64,000 nucleotides of DNA from Inquilinus sp. Marseille-Q2685 (GCF_916619195.1 NZ_CAKAKL010000011.1:1-64000), one strand, 5' to 3'. Counted from the stretch's first letter, positions 1 through 8,957 are shown. Numbers and translations are program-made. Notes: generated by a model not told the origin, from the sequence alone.

Positions 1-134
1 GCCTCGGTGCGGGTGGCTTCGGCGATCTCCATGCCCATCTCGACCAGCCGGTCGAGCACGCGCAGATCCGCCGTCCGCTCCCCTGCGGGAGCGGCCGCCG
101 GGTCCAGGTCCTGGTCGGTCTGCGTCGTGTCCAT
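1..134 (-). CDS. Hypothetical protein, N-terminal fragment (runs off the window)
   Basis: A minus-strand frame opens at an ATG (134-132) and stays open to the window edge, giving 44 complete residues. It begins with an acidic, Ala/Pro-rich linker followed by a short helical stretch (ADLRVLDRLVEMGMEIAEA) rich in Leu, Glu and Met. I do not recognise a family and the rest of the protein lies outside the window. The helical segment and codon use look like a genuine coding start, but no function can be given. Confidence 0.45.
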   Translation of the reverse strand, partial: MDTTQTDQDLDPAAAPAGERTADLRVLDRLVEMGMEIAEATRTE

Positions 135-369
135 GGAACATAGCATGAACACAGACGGCCGATAATACTACTGCGATCATACTCCTGCCGCGACGGCGGG
201 ATGGGCGGTCCCCGCGGCGGCCGGATCAGGGCTGGATCATCGCAGCCGGGCGCCGCCTCTTGGATATTGGGACACCGGTTCCGGACAGCGCATCAGCATC
301 AGCGGTTGGCATTTCGCCCAAACTCGTGCCGCTGGTGTTCGAATGCCACAGAGCATCGCGGAGCGAAGA

Positions 370-396
370 GGCTCGGGCGCACGAGGCACCCGAGCC
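370..396 (-). terminator. Hairpin 3' of the RTX gene
   Basis: An 8-bp perfect stem (GGCTCGGG / CCCGAGCC) with an 11-nt loop sits 9 bases past the RTX stop codon on the minus strand. Only a weak T-rich tail (TCTTCG) follows, so it may be a weak or Rho-assisted terminator. The rest of 135-404 shows no gene. Confidence 0.4.
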
Positions 397-404
397 GGTA
401 ACCG

Positions 405-2447
405 TCACAGCACGAAATCGCCCGCGACCAGCGAGACCGAGCCGACCAGGCGGATCTGCCCATCGGCATATCCGTCGCCGTTCGCGTCGATGTAGACGTT
501 GGTCTCCGAGGCTCCCGCCACGAAGCGGACCTCGCCGGCGGTGCCGCTGAACGCCGCCGAGCCGATGAAGCTGCCGGAGCCGCCGGTGATCCCCGACACA
601 TCGATCCGGTCGCCCCCGTCATGCGAGAAGTCGGTGATCAGGTCGAACGCGCCCTTGGCCCGGGAGTCGCTGACAGCGGCGAAGACGAAGGTGTCCGCGC
701 CGGCGCCGCCGACCAGGCGGTCCGCACCGCCCCCGCCGCGGAGCGTGTCGTCGCCGCCCCAGCCCATCAGGTAGTTGGCGGCGGCGTCGCCGGTCAGGCT
801 GTCGTCGAAGGCGCTGCCGAAGAGGCTCTCGATGCCGCTATAGGTGTCCCCGGCGGCGTCCCCGGTGTTGACGGGAGCGTCGGCCAGGCTCGCGGTCACG
901 CCGGCGGCCGCATTGTCGTACTGGGCGGTATCGGAGCCGGCACCGCCGGTCAGGACGTCGGCCCCTGCCCCCCCGATCAGCACATCATTGCCGGCGCCGC
1001 CGTTGAGCGTGTCGGTACCGGCCAGGCCGGAGAGACGATTGGCGCCGTCGTCGCCGGTCAGGATGTCGTTGAAGGCCGCCCCGCGCAGATTCTCTATGCC
1101 GATCAGAGTGTCGCCCGTGGCGTAGCCGCCATTGGCCGTGCCGGCACCGAGGTTGACCACCACCCTGGCGATCGAGGTGATGTAGTCCGCCATGTCCACG
1201 CCGTCGCCGCCGACCAGGGTGTCGACTCCCGCCGAGCCGCCCAGACCGTCGTCGCCCGCCCCGCCGTCCAGGACGTTGGCCCCCGCAGCGCCGGCGAGAT
1301 AGTCGTTGAACGCCGAGCCGCTGACATTCTCGATGCCGCTGAGGGTGTCCCCCTCGGCGTCGCCGCTGCTGCCGGTGCCGGCCAGGAGATCCACGACCAC
1401 ACGGGCGGTCGAGGCCGTATAGGTCGCCCGATCGATTCCGTCCCCGCCGACGAGCCGGTCCGCACCGCCGAAGCCGCCGAGGATGTCGTTTCCGGCGCCG
1501 CCCTCCAGCACGTTGTCGGTACCGTCGCCGATCACAGTGTCGTTGCCGGCCCCCATGCGGACGTTCTCGATCCCGGAGATGGCCTCGAACTGCCCCGAGC
1601 TGTCGAACGTCGCCTGGCCGGTGGAGAGGTTCACGCCGACATCGGCGCCATAGAAGGTGTAGTCGGCGGTGTCGACGCCGTCGCCGCCGTTCAAGGTGTC
1701 CCAGCCGTAGCCGCCGCTCAGGACGTCATTGCCGGCGCCGCCACTGAGCGAGTCGTCGCCGTCCCCGCCGTCAAGCACATCATTGCCGTCGCGGCCTTCC
1801 AGCACGTTCGCGAGCGAGTCGCCGATGAGGGTGTCGTCGAAGGCAGAGCCGCCGACGAACTCGATGCCTTCCATGGTGTCGCCTTCGGCATCACCGCCGC
1901 TGCCGGTCCCGGTCGCGAGGTTGACGGACACGCCGGCGGACGAGGCGGAATACCCCAGGCGGTCATATCCGGCGCCGCCGATGATGTGGTCCGCGCCGAG
2001 GCCGCTTTGGAGACCGTCGTCACCGTCCCCGCCGTCCAGGGTGTCGTTGCCTTCGCCGCCGATCAGCTCGTCGTTGCCGTTTCCACCGGCGAGAGCGTCG
2101 TTGCCCCCATGGCCGTAGATGACGTCATTGCCGTCCAGGCCCTGGAGGTAATTATCCGCAGCATTGCCGGCAAGAACGTCATTAAAGAAAGATCCGGTTA
2201 AATTCTCAACGTTGATCAATACATCTCCGGCAGCGTCGCCTCCGTTTCCAACGCCGGAAGAAAGATCAACATTGATCGCATCTGGCGAGCTCCAATAATT
2301 GACCAAATCAGAACCGTCCCCGCCATCGATCACATCGGCGCCCCCAAGGCCATCCAGGACATCGTCGCCAGCCAGGCCATTGATTGTGTCAGCATCGTCT
2401 GTGCCGACGAGATTATCAGCGCCTTCAGTTCCGTTGATAACGGCCAT
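405..2447 (-). CDS. RTX calcium-binding repeat protein, probable type I secretion substrate
   Basis: The 680-residue protein is built almost wholly of glycine/aspartate-rich nonapeptides of the GGxGxDxLx type, which form Ca2+-binding parallel beta-rolls. About six longer modules are visible, each opening with a VNL..GTGxGGDAxGDT segment and continuing GSAFNDxLxGD..AN.L before the nonapeptides. The last ~100 residues (DTFVFAA, FDLITDFS, DRIDVSGI, YIDANGDGYADG) match the C-terminal domain of serralysin-type exoproteins, which carries the uncleaved type I secretion signal. There is no N-terminal signal peptide, as expected for that route. No enzymatic domain and no secretion ABC/MFP genes are nearby. 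The start has a good SD (AGAAGGGG). The first ~300 bases are noticeably less GC-rich than the rest of the gene. Function may be surface, adhesin or matrix related, but this is not shown. Confidence 0.85.
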   Translation of the reverse strand: MAVINGTEGADNLVGTDDADTINGLAGDDVLDGLGGADVIDGGDGSDLVNYWSSPDAINVDLSSGVGNGGDAAGDVLINVENLTGSFFNDVLAGNAADNYLQGLDGNDVIYGHGGNDALAGGNGNDELIGGEGNDTLDGGDGDDGLQSGLGADHIIGGAGYDRLGYSASSAGVSVNLATGTGSGGDAEGDTMEGIEFVGGSAFDDTLIGDSLANVLEGRDGNDVLDGGDGDDSLSGGAGNDVLSGGYGWDTLNGGDGVDTADYTFYGADVGVNLSTGQATFDSSGQFEAISGIENVRMGAGNDTVIGDGTDNVLEGGAGNDILGGFGGADRLVGGDGIDRATYTASTARVVVDLLAGTGSSGDAEGDTLSGIENVSGSAFNDYLAGAAGANVLDGGAGDDGLGGSAGVDTLVGGDGVDMADYITSIARVVVNLGAGTANGGYATGDTLIGIENLRGAAFNDILTGDDGANRLSGLAGTDTLNGGAGNDVLIGGAGADVLTGGAGSDTAQYDNAAAGVTASLADAPVNTGDAAGDTYSGIESLFGSAFDDSLTGDAAANYLMGWGGDDTLRGGGGADRLVGGAGADTFVFAAVSDSRAKGAFDLITDFSHDGGDRIDVSGITGGSGSFIGSAAFSGTAGEVRFVAGASETNVYIDANGDGYADGQIRLVGSVSLVAGDFVL

Positions 2448-3051
2448 CGTCTTTTCCCCTTCTCATCTTGATGGCACCGCCAGTGCCGGTGCGTTGATCA
2501 CAAAACGGATCACAGCCGCCGCAATAGGGCTGGCTTCATATTTAGATACTAATATTGCTATGCCAGGATCACACAGCGTCCTACGAGGACGGCGCCACGA
2601 TCCGTCGCGCTCGACGTGTCCACGGGAGACAGCCGCTCGGCGTCAATGACCCAACTGTCTGTATTGTGACCGACATGCGAGTGGCCCCAATTCTCGTCAG
2701 CGCCGGCTCTCTATGAACGAAGTCCTGTCAGCTGGCAATAGGGAACCGCAGCAATTTACGTAATTTTCAATAAACGATCCGGGTATTTTGATGCGGCCGA
2801 AGGCGCCCGGCATAGACTGTTATGAACGACGGTTTCAATGTCGGCCCCATTCGGCACCCGCGGGCCGCCCCCACCCGGCTGGAGAAGCGGCGCCCCGCGG
2901 CGAATCCCGCTGCGGTCCAGCCCCGGCAGGCGCCCAACAGCCCCCGCCAGAATGGAAGCATCAAATCCCGTCAGGCCGGATCTGGTCCGGACCTGTCCGC
3001 TACCGCCTGGACCTGGCGCCGCGGCGCGATTCGGGGCGCATCGATATGCGG
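2448..3051. other. Gene-free stretch between the RTX gene and fcl
   Basis: About 600 bases without a convincing gene. The part next to the RTX start (about 2510-2570) is AT-rich for this genome and contains TATTAGTATCTAAATAT on the minus strand, a plausible promoter region for the RTX gene. The GC-rich remainder has open frames on both strands but no recognisable protein and no good start signal. Confidence 0.4.
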
Positions 3052-4050
3052 TCAGACCGCATCGCGAACGACGCCGGGCGCGACCGGCGGCGAACCGCCG
3101 CCCGTCGCGAGCCAATGCTGGTAAGTCGCCCGGATGCCTTCGGGCAGGCCGATTTCCGGCGCCCAGCCCAGCGACGCGATCTTGCTGACGTCGAGGAGCT
3201 TCCGGGGCGTGCCGTCGGGCCGGCTGGTGTCGAAGCTGAAGCTCCCCCGGTAACCGACGACCGCCGCAACCAAGGCGGCCAGATCGGCGATCGCAATGTC
3301 GGACCCGGCGCCGATATTGATCGGGGTCGGCTGATCATAGCGCCGCATCACCACCACGCACGCATCGGCGAGGTCATCGACATGCAGGAACTCGCGCCGG
3401 GGCCGGCCCGAGCCCCACAGCACGACCGTGGGCTGGCCCCGGACCTTCGCCTCGTGGATCCGCCGGATGAGCCCCGGCAGCACGTGGGATGTCTCCGGAT
3501 CGAACTTGTCGTTCGGGCCGTAGAGATTGGTCGGCATCGCCGAGACGAAGCGGCAGCCATATTGGCGGGCATAGGTCTCGACCAGCTTCACCCCGGCAAT
3601 CTTCGCGATCGCATAGGCCTCGTTGGTCTTCTCCAGCGGGCCGGTCAGCAGCTGGTCCTCGCGCATCGGCTGGGCGGCGTCGCGCGGATAGATGCTGCTC
3701 GACCCGAGATACAGCAGCTTCTCGACCCCGGTGCGGTACGCGCCGTGAAGCACGTTCGCCGTGATCATCAGGTTCTGATACAGGAAGTCGGCGGGATAGG
3801 TCGTGTTCGCGACGATGCCGCCGACCCGTGCCGCCGCGGCGAACACGATCTCCGGCCGTTCCCGCTCCATCCAGGCTTCGGTGGCGGCCTGGCAGGTCAG
3901 GTCGACCGCGGACCGGTCGGCCACCAGCAAGGTGCAGTTCTCCCGGGCGAGCCGCCGCACAAGCGCCGAACCGACCATGCCGTTGTGGCCGGTCACCCAG
4001 ACCCGTTTGCCTTGCAGTTCCAGCGGCCGGCCGGCAGATCCGTTCGACAT
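3052..4050 (-). CDS. fcl: GDP-L-fucose synthase
   Basis: This extended SDR enzyme (332 residues) converts GDP-4-keto-6-deoxymannose to GDP-L-fucose by epimerisation and NADPH reduction. The Rossmann motif TGHNGMVGSAL is near the N-terminus. SSSIYP, and further on the Tyr-x3-Lys pair within NEAYAIAKIAG, mark the active site. FVSAMPTNLYGPND and the C-terminal domain follow the family. I chose the ATG at 4050 because it has a GGAGAGG site; an in-frame ATG at 4092 adds 14 residues but has no SD. The usual partner gene gmd (GDP-mannose 4,6-dehydratase) and glycosyltransferases are absent from the window, so this copy is isolated. Role is presumably in surface polysaccharide or exopolysaccharide synthesis. 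Confidence 0.9.
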   Translation of the reverse strand: MSNGSAGRPLELQGKRVWVTGHNGMVGSALVRRLARENCTLLVADRSAVDLTCQAATEAWMERERPEIVFAAAARVGGIVANTTYPADFLYQNLMITANVLHGAYRTGVEKLLYLGSSSIYPRDAAQPMREDQLLTGPLEKTNEAYAIAKIAGVKLVETYARQYGCRFVSAMPTNLYGPNDKFDPETSHVLPGLIRRIHEAKVRGQPTVVLWGSGRPRREFLHVDDLADACVVVMRRYDQPTPINIGAGSDIAIADLAALVAAVVGYRGSFSFDTSRPDGTPRKLLDVSKIASLGWAPEIGLPEGIRATYQHWLATGGGSPPVAPGVVRDAV

Positions 4051-4525
4051 TCCTGGCCTCTCCGTCCAAGCCTTTTCATTCCGATGTCTCATTGACTTAT
4101 ATTTCTTTTGTCTGATTTAATTTAAGTTCTACTTAGGCGCCCTTAATCGACCTGAGCACTTCGACAACAGAGATAGCGCGAATACGGCCGGCGACCAGCA
4201 TCGTCTTCTGCCGAGGGCGCAGCCCCCTTGCGCCGGCATCGCCGCTCCTGCCGCTTTCGCCCGCCATCCCAGGACGTCCCGGATGCGGCCCCTATTCCGC
4301 CGGGACGCCGAGAGCGGCGCCCGCATCGTTGCCGCCGCGGCACTTCGATGCCCCGGACAGACGCGGGAGTCCGGGCCACCCTGCCATGGCGGCCTGCGCG
4401 GAGTCGCCGAAGGTGCCGACGCCGGCCCGCCTCGTTGCTTTCCGTCATCCCGGGGATACGCTTGAGACCAGCGCTGCCTCCCTGGGAATTGCAGGGTGCG
4501 GCGCTCTCCGATCGAGGAAGGCCGG
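4051..4525. other. Intergenic region between divergent fcl and the sensor kinase
   Basis: Positions about 4085-4135 are strongly AT-rich against the genome background and probably hold the fcl promoter. The remainder is GC-rich with overlapping open frames on both strands whose translations are Arg/Pro-rich and have no family signature, so I call no gene there. Confidence 0.35.
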
Positions 4526-5944
4526 ATGACAGGTCCGCATGGGTCGACCGATCCCGTGTCTCGGGCGACACCGTTCAAGCTCGGCCGGCTCGCGACCGAG
4601 CTGCAGTGGCAGTCTCTGCTGCGGACCCTTCCCGTCGCCGTCTACATGACCGACCCGGAGGGCTGGATCACCTTCCACAACGACGCCGCGGTCCGGCTCT
4701 GGGGCGTCCGGCCCGAGATCGGCAAGGCCAGATACAACGGCGCCTGGAAGCTGTTCCGGCCGGACGGGACGCCCCTGCCGCACAGCCAGACGGCCTTGGC
4801 GCAGACGCTTCGCGCGAAACGTCCGGTGCTCGGCCTCGACACCATCGCCGAGCGCCCGGACGGCAGCCGGGTGCATTTCATCCCCTACCCGGCGCCGCTG
4901 TTCAGCGCCGCCGGCGAGCTGACCGGGGCCGTCAACATCCTGATCGACATCACCGAGCGGCACCGGGCGGAGCTGACGGCGCAGCGCCTCGCGGCCATCG
5001 TGGAATCCTCCGACGACGCCATCCTGGCGAAGGACCTCGAAGGCACGATCACGAGCTGGAACGGCGGCGCGCAGCGCCTTTTCGGCTATGCCGCCGAGGA
5101 GATGATCGGCAAGCCGATCCTGATCCTGGTTCCCCTCGACCGCCGCGACGAGGAAGCCCTCATCCTCGCGCGCCTGAGGGCGGGCGAACGCATCGACCAT
5201 CTCGAGACGGTGCGGCGTCGCCGGGACGGCAGCCTGGTCGAGGTCTCGCTGTCGGTGTCGCCCGTGAGGGATGCCAATGGCCGCATCGTCGGGGCCTCGA
5301 CGATCGTGCGGGACATCACCGAGCAGCGCCGGGCGCAGGAGCGGCAGGAGATGCTGCTCCGCGAGATGAACCACCGGGTGAAGAACCTGTTCGCGCTGAC
5401 CGGCGCCGTGGTCAATCTGAGTGGGCGGTCCAGCAGCACCGTCGAGCAGCTGGTCGAGGCCGTCCAGGGGCGCCTCGGCGCCCTGTCCCGGGCGCATGAG
5501 CTCACCCTCGCAGACCTCGATCGCAGGAAAGCCTCCACGCCGACCACGCTGCATGCGCTGATCCGGACGATCGTATCGCCCTATGAGGATCTTGCGGGGC
5601 AGCGGGTTTCGGTCTCAGGACCGGATGTCCCGATCGAGGGTCATGCCGTCACCGGCCTTGCGCTGGTCTTCCACGAGCTGGCGACCAACGCCGCGAAATA
5701 CGGCGCCCTGTCGGTTCCGGGCGGACAGGTCGAGATCAACTCGGCCACGAATGCGGACCGGCTCGATCTCAGCTGGGTCGAGCGCGGCGGCCCGCCGGTC
5801 GCGTCGGCGCCAAAGACGGCCGGCTTCGGAACGCGGCTCCTGGACAGCACGATCAAGGGGCAACTGCAAGGCAGCCTCACGCGGCGCTGGCGCCGCAGCG
5901 GGCTGGGCATTCGTATCACGCTCCCCCTCTCAGCCCCGAGATAG
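4526..5944 (+). CDS. PAS-PAS HWE-family sensor histidine kinase
   Basis: A cytosolic sensor kinase of 472 residues. Two PAS domains occupy roughly residues 20-145 and 150-270; each ends in the PAC-type ITERHRAE / ITEQRRAQ signature. The phosphoacceptor region is LLREMNHRVKNLFALTG with His283. The ATPase half has the HWE-type N box (HELATNAAKYGALS) followed by the W-x-E segment (LSWVERGGPPV) and GFGTRLL. HWE kinases are mainly alphaproteobacterial and often act in light, stress or general stress-response signalling. No membrane segment or response regulator gene is nearby, so it is an orphan kinase. The ATG at 4526 is preceded by GAGGAAGG; an upstream in-frame GTG (4496) lacks that spacing. 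Confidence 0.9.
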   Translation: MTGPHGSTDPVSRATPFKLGRLATELQWQSLLRTLPVAVYMTDPEGWITFHNDAAVRLWGVRPEIGKARYNGAWKLFRPDGTPLPHSQTALAQTLRAKRPVLGLDTIAERPDGSRVHFIPYPAPLFSAAGELTGAVNILIDITERHRAELTAQRLAAIVESSDDAILAKDLEGTITSWNGGAQRLFGYAAEEMIGKPILILVPLDRRDEEALILARLRAGERIDHLETVRRRRDGSLVEVSLSVSPVRDANGRIVGASTIVRDITEQRRAQERQEMLLREMNHRVKNLFALTGAVVNLSGRSSSTVEQLVEAVQGRLGALSRAHELTLADLDRRKASTPTTLHALIRTIVSPYEDLAGQRVSVSGPDVPIEGHAVTGLALVFHELATNAAKYGALSVPGGQVEINSATNADRLDLSWVERGGPPVASAPKTAGFGTRLLDSTIKGQLQGSLTRRWRRSGLGIRITLPLSAPR

Positions 5945-5990
5945 GCCACCTGGATCGCGCACCCGCCCAACTTGTGTTCCCCATTTGTTC

Positions 5991-6020
5991 TTGACATGAT
6001 GCCGCATCGCGCGGCATAGT
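5991..6020 (+). promoter_or_regulatory. Probable promoter with palindromic operator
   Basis: TTGACA (5991-5996), an 18-bp spacer and CATAGT (6015-6020) resemble a sigma-70 promoter. The spacer and -10 contain a perfect dyad ATGCCGC-atcgc-GCGGCAT (5999-6017), a good place for a repressor to block transcription. It lies between the kinase and the terminase gene. Confidence 0.5.
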
Positions 6021-6042
6021 TCTGGCACAGTCAGACAGTTGC

Positions 6043-6073
6043 GCCCGCCCGGCCCCGCCGCGGCGGGCTTTTT
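6043..6073 (+). terminator. Intrinsic terminator ahead of the terminase gene
   Basis: A 7-bp stem GCCCGCC / GGCGGGC is followed directly by TTTTT. It lies about 25 bases after the predicted promoter and 15 bases before the terminase ATG, so it could attenuate terminase expression or end a very short RNA. Confidence 0.6.
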
Positions 6074-6087
6074 CATGCGAGGCCGAC

Positions 6088-7623
6088 ATGCGGAAGGGTA
6101 TGACGAGGCGCAATCCGGGCTGGGCCGGCTTCGCCGGGCAGCTTCGGGGCAGCGCCACGGCGGGCTTCGCCCGCCGGCGCCGCGGCAGCGCCGGGAGACG
6201 GGCCATGCCGACAAGGCCGCGGGTCCTGATCCTGTGCCTGGCGGCGGTGGCCGGGCGGCGGCGACGGGGCGAGCGCCTGCCGGAGCGGATCCGCCGGCTG
6301 ACCGGCGCGGCCGAGGCCCGGCTGGCCCCCGGCGCCGGCCAGGACGCGGCCGAGCTGCGGCGGCTGGAGCAGGCTTATCAGCACTTCCGCCGGGAGCTGG
6401 ACAAAGACGGAGAAGAAGACGCGCCCCCCGCCCTGCCCCTGCTCGAGCTGGCGCCCGCGTTCCGGCCGCTGCAGCGCCGGTGCCGCTACAAGGGCGCCTA
6501 TGGCGGGCGTGGCTCCGGCAAGTCGCATGTCTTCGCCGAGCTGCTGGTGCGGCGCTGCGTCGAGGGGGCGCCGGTGCGGGCGGTGTGCATCCGCGGGGTG
6601 CAGCGGTCGCTCGACCAGTCGGTCAAGCGGCTGATCGAGGACAAGATCCAGGCGCTCGGCCTGGGGTCCGCCTTCCGGGTGCAGGCCGACCGCATCCTCG
6701 GGCCCGGCGGCGGCCGGATCATCTTCCAGGGCATGCAGAACCACACGGCCGAGAGCATCAAGTCGCTGGAGGGCTACGACATCGCCTGGGTGGAGGAGGC
6801 GCAGGCCCTGTCGATCCGCAGCCTGGACCTGTTGCGCCCGACGATCCGCAAGCCGGGGTCGGAGCTGTGGTTCTCCTGGAACCCGGTGCGGCCGGACGAC
6901 CCGGTCGACGCGCTGTTCCGCGGCGGCCCGCTGCCGCCCGATTGCGAACTGGTGCCGGTGAACTGGTCCGACAACCCGCATTTCCCGGAGGTGCTGAAGG
7001 CCGAGATGGAATGGGACCGGCAGCGCGACCCGGAGAAGCACCAGCATGTCTGGCTGGGCGGGTATCGCCGGGTCAGCGAGGCGCGGGTGTTCACCAACTG
7101 GAAGGTGGAGGCGTTCGAGACGCCGGCCGGCGCCCGCTTCCTGTTCGGCGCCGACTGGGGCTTCGCCCGCGACCCGACCGTGCTGGTGCGCTGCTTCGTG
7201 CAGGGGCGGACGCTGTTCGTCGACCACGAGGCGTACCAGGTCGGCTGCGAGATCGACCGCACCCCGGCCCTGTTCGACACCGTGCCGGGGGCGCGGCGCG
7301 GCCCGATCATCGCCGACAGCGCCCGGCCGGAGACGATCAGCTACATGCAGCGCCAGGGCTTCGGCGCCATCAAGGGATCGGCCAAGGGGCCGGGGTCGGT
7401 CGAGGAGGGCGTCGAGTTCCTGAAGGCGCACGACATCCTGGTGCATCCGCGCTGCCGCCACCTGATCGATGAGCTGGCGCTGTACAGCTACCGCACCGAC
7501 CCGAAGACCGGCGTGATCCTGTCCGAGCTGGAGGACCGCGGGAACCACGCCGTCGACGCCCTGCGCTATGCCGTCGAAGGGCAGAGGCGCAGCACCTACG
7601 ACACCTCGATGAAATGGGTGTGA
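6088..7623 (+). CDS. Phage terminase large subunit (PBSX type), isolated
   Basis: This is the DNA-packaging motor of a tailed phage, an ATPase plus nuclease. Walker A is GGRGSGKS (residues 139-146), Walker B is IAWVEEAQ, and the RNase H-like nuclease begins with LFGADWGFARDPT. ELEDRGNHAVDALRYA near the C-terminus is also typical. The N-terminal ~110 residues are Arg/Ala-rich and unlike the usual family start, so the true start may lie further in (an ATG at 6204 is possible). No small terminase, portal, capsid, tail or integrase gene is present in the window. It may be a prophage remnant, or part of a gene transfer agent-like or domesticated locus. The coding frame is intact. Confidence 0.85.
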   Translation: MRKGMTRRNPGWAGFAGQLRGSATAGFARRRRGSAGRRAMPTRPRVLILCLAAVAGRRRRGERLPERIRRLTGAAEARLAPGAGQDAAELRRLEQAYQHFRRELDKDGEEDAPPALPLLELAPAFRPLQRRCRYKGAYGGRGSGKSHVFAELLVRRCVEGAPVRAVCIRGVQRSLDQSVKRLIEDKIQALGLGSAFRVQADRILGPGGGRIIFQGMQNHTAESIKSLEGYDIAWVEEAQALSIRSLDLLRPTIRKPGSELWFSWNPVRPDDPVDALFRGGPLPPDCELVPVNWSDNPHFPEVLKAEMEWDRQRDPEKHQHVWLGGYRRVSEARVFTNWKVEAFETPAGARFLFGADWGFARDPTVLVRCFVQGRTLFVDHEAYQVGCEIDRTPALFDTVPGARRGPIIADSARPETISYMQRQGFGAIKGSAKGPGSVEEGVEFLKAHDILVHPRCRHLIDELALYSYRTDPKTGVILSELEDRGNHAVDALRYAVEGQRRSTYDTSMKWV

Positions 7624-8114
7624 CAGGCATCGCCACCGACATCGGCACGTTCGGAAAATCCGGGTGGAACTGGCTTGTTGGGCATTCAGCCTCCGATCGG
7701 CCATGTCATCCTATTCTCGTATCTCACCAGCGGGGTCCACTCCAACCTATCTGGCCACCAGCCAATTTGTGCACTGTCACCGAAATTCCGTTGTCGCACT
7801 AGCCGAGCCGGCGCGATCGAGTTCCATGATGACTATCATGCCCGGGCTTGACCCACGGCTGTCCGGTTGAGGTTCAGCAGCAACCAAAGGCAGAACTTCA
7901 GATCATGATCTTCAATTTATAGCTGTCATGCCCAGGCTTGACCCGGGCATCCAGGAATGTCGATGCCGCTCTGGGCGGCCCCTGGATCGCCGGGTCAAGC
8001 CCGGCGATGACAATAAAGTTGAGATTCACCCCTCTTCCGCCTCCGTAACCCGGCGGCCGGCTTCGGCGAACCGGGTGTCGAGGCCCCTGCGGGCCCGAAC
8101 GGGAGATCCGGATC
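7624..8114. other. Intergenic region with REP elements
   Basis: No gene is evident. It contains one lone REP arm (about 7837-7863) and one complete two-arm REP element (7924-8012), described separately. The first ~200 bases are less GC-rich and carry nothing I recognise. Confidence 0.5.
7924..8012. repeat. Two-arm REP-like element (family A, copy 1)
   Basis: The element reads TGTCAT..(CCAGGCTTGACCCGGG)..ATCCAG, a short spacer, then CTGGAT..(CCGGGTCAAGCCCGG)..ATGACA. Each arm folds as its own hairpin and the whole element is a larger inverted repeat. A solitary left arm lies just upstream at about 7837. Other copies are at 18998, 23070, 46259, 56849 and 61488. Confidence 0.85.
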
Positions 8115-8831
8115 GTGACGTCCAAGCGCTTCCCTTCCCTGCCTGCCCTCGCCGGCGCCCTGTCGCTGCTCGCGGTCGCCGCCGGGCTGTCGGTGACCGG
8201 ATCCTCCGCCGAGGAGGCGCGGCTGGTGCCGCCGCCGGCGGTCGACGAAGCCCCCGGCGCCGAATCGGAGACCGCGGTGCTGGCCGGCGGCTGCTTCTGG
8301 GGCGTGCAGGGCGTGTTCCAGCACGTCAGGGGCGTGACCAGCGCCGTGTCCGGCTATGCCGGCGGCGACGCGGCGACGGCGCGGTACGAGACGGTCGGCG
8401 GCGGCGGCACCGGCCATGCGGAATCGGTGAAGATCACCTACGATCCGCGCCGGATCAGCTATGGCCGCATCCTGCAGATCTATTTCTCGGTGGCGCACGA
8501 CCCGACCCAGCGGAACCGCCAGGGGCCGGATGTCGGCCCCCAGTACCGCTCGGCGATCTTCCCGACGGATGCGGAGCAGGCGCGAATCGCCAAGGCCTAT
8601 ATCGAGCAGCTGGGCCGGGCCGGGGTGTTCGACGCGGAGATCGCCACCAGGATCGAGGCCGGCCATGCCTTCTATCCGGCCGAGGAGTATCACCAGGACT
8701 ACCTGACCCTGCACCCGACCAGCCCCTATATCGCGATCAACGACCTGCCGAAGGTCGAGGCCCTGCAGCGCCTGTTCCCGGAGGACTACCGGGCCGACCC
8801 GGTTCTGGTGGCGGGCCAGCCGACCAACTGA
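8115..8831 (+). CDS. msrA: Peptide-methionine (S)-S-oxide reductase MsrA, exported
   Basis: It reduces the S-epimer of methionine sulfoxide in damaged proteins. The catalytic Cys60 sits in the hallmark GCFWG motif. GYAGG, the GGTGHAESVKI segment and YHQDYL near the C-terminus complete the family pattern. A hydrophobic stretch (residues about 10-30, LAGALSLLAVAAGLSV) looks like a signal peptide, so this copy probably works in the periplasm. The start is a GTG. At 238 residues it is somewhat longer than cytosolic MsrA (~210) because of the leader. MsrB is encoded about 6 kb away on the other strand. Confidence 0.93.
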   Translation: MTSKRFPSLPALAGALSLLAVAAGLSVTGSSAEEARLVPPPAVDEAPGAESETAVLAGGCFWGVQGVFQHVRGVTSAVSGYAGGDAATARYETVGGGGTGHAESVKITYDPRRISYGRILQIYFSVAHDPTQRNRQGPDVGPQYRSAIFPTDAEQARIAKAYIEQLGRAGVFDAEIATRIEAGHAFYPAEEYHQDYLTLHPTSPYIAINDLPKVEALQRLFPEDYRADPVLVAGQPTN

Positions 8832-8957
8832 GGGCAGCGGAGCGGCGACAAATCGCCCCTGGCCAGGACGGCCGTCTTGTCCGACCCTCGCATAACCAGG
8901 AATGCACCGGCCGAAATCCCGCGAGAGGACCGGCCGGCGGGCAAGGGACGGGTCGCC

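Noticed and set aside
405-2447. CRISPR-like array
   Set aside because: The regular repeats are in-frame codons of glycine/aspartate-rich RTX nonapeptides, not identical repeats with unique spacers.
4143-4571. Possible 142-residue minus-strand gene between fcl and the kinase
   Set aside because: Arg/Pro-rich translation with no domain, no good SD, and it overlaps the kinase start on the other strand.
5945-8114. A complete prophage around the terminase
   Set aside because: No integrase, portal, capsid, tail, lysis or attachment-site sequence is seen; flanking genes are chromosomal.
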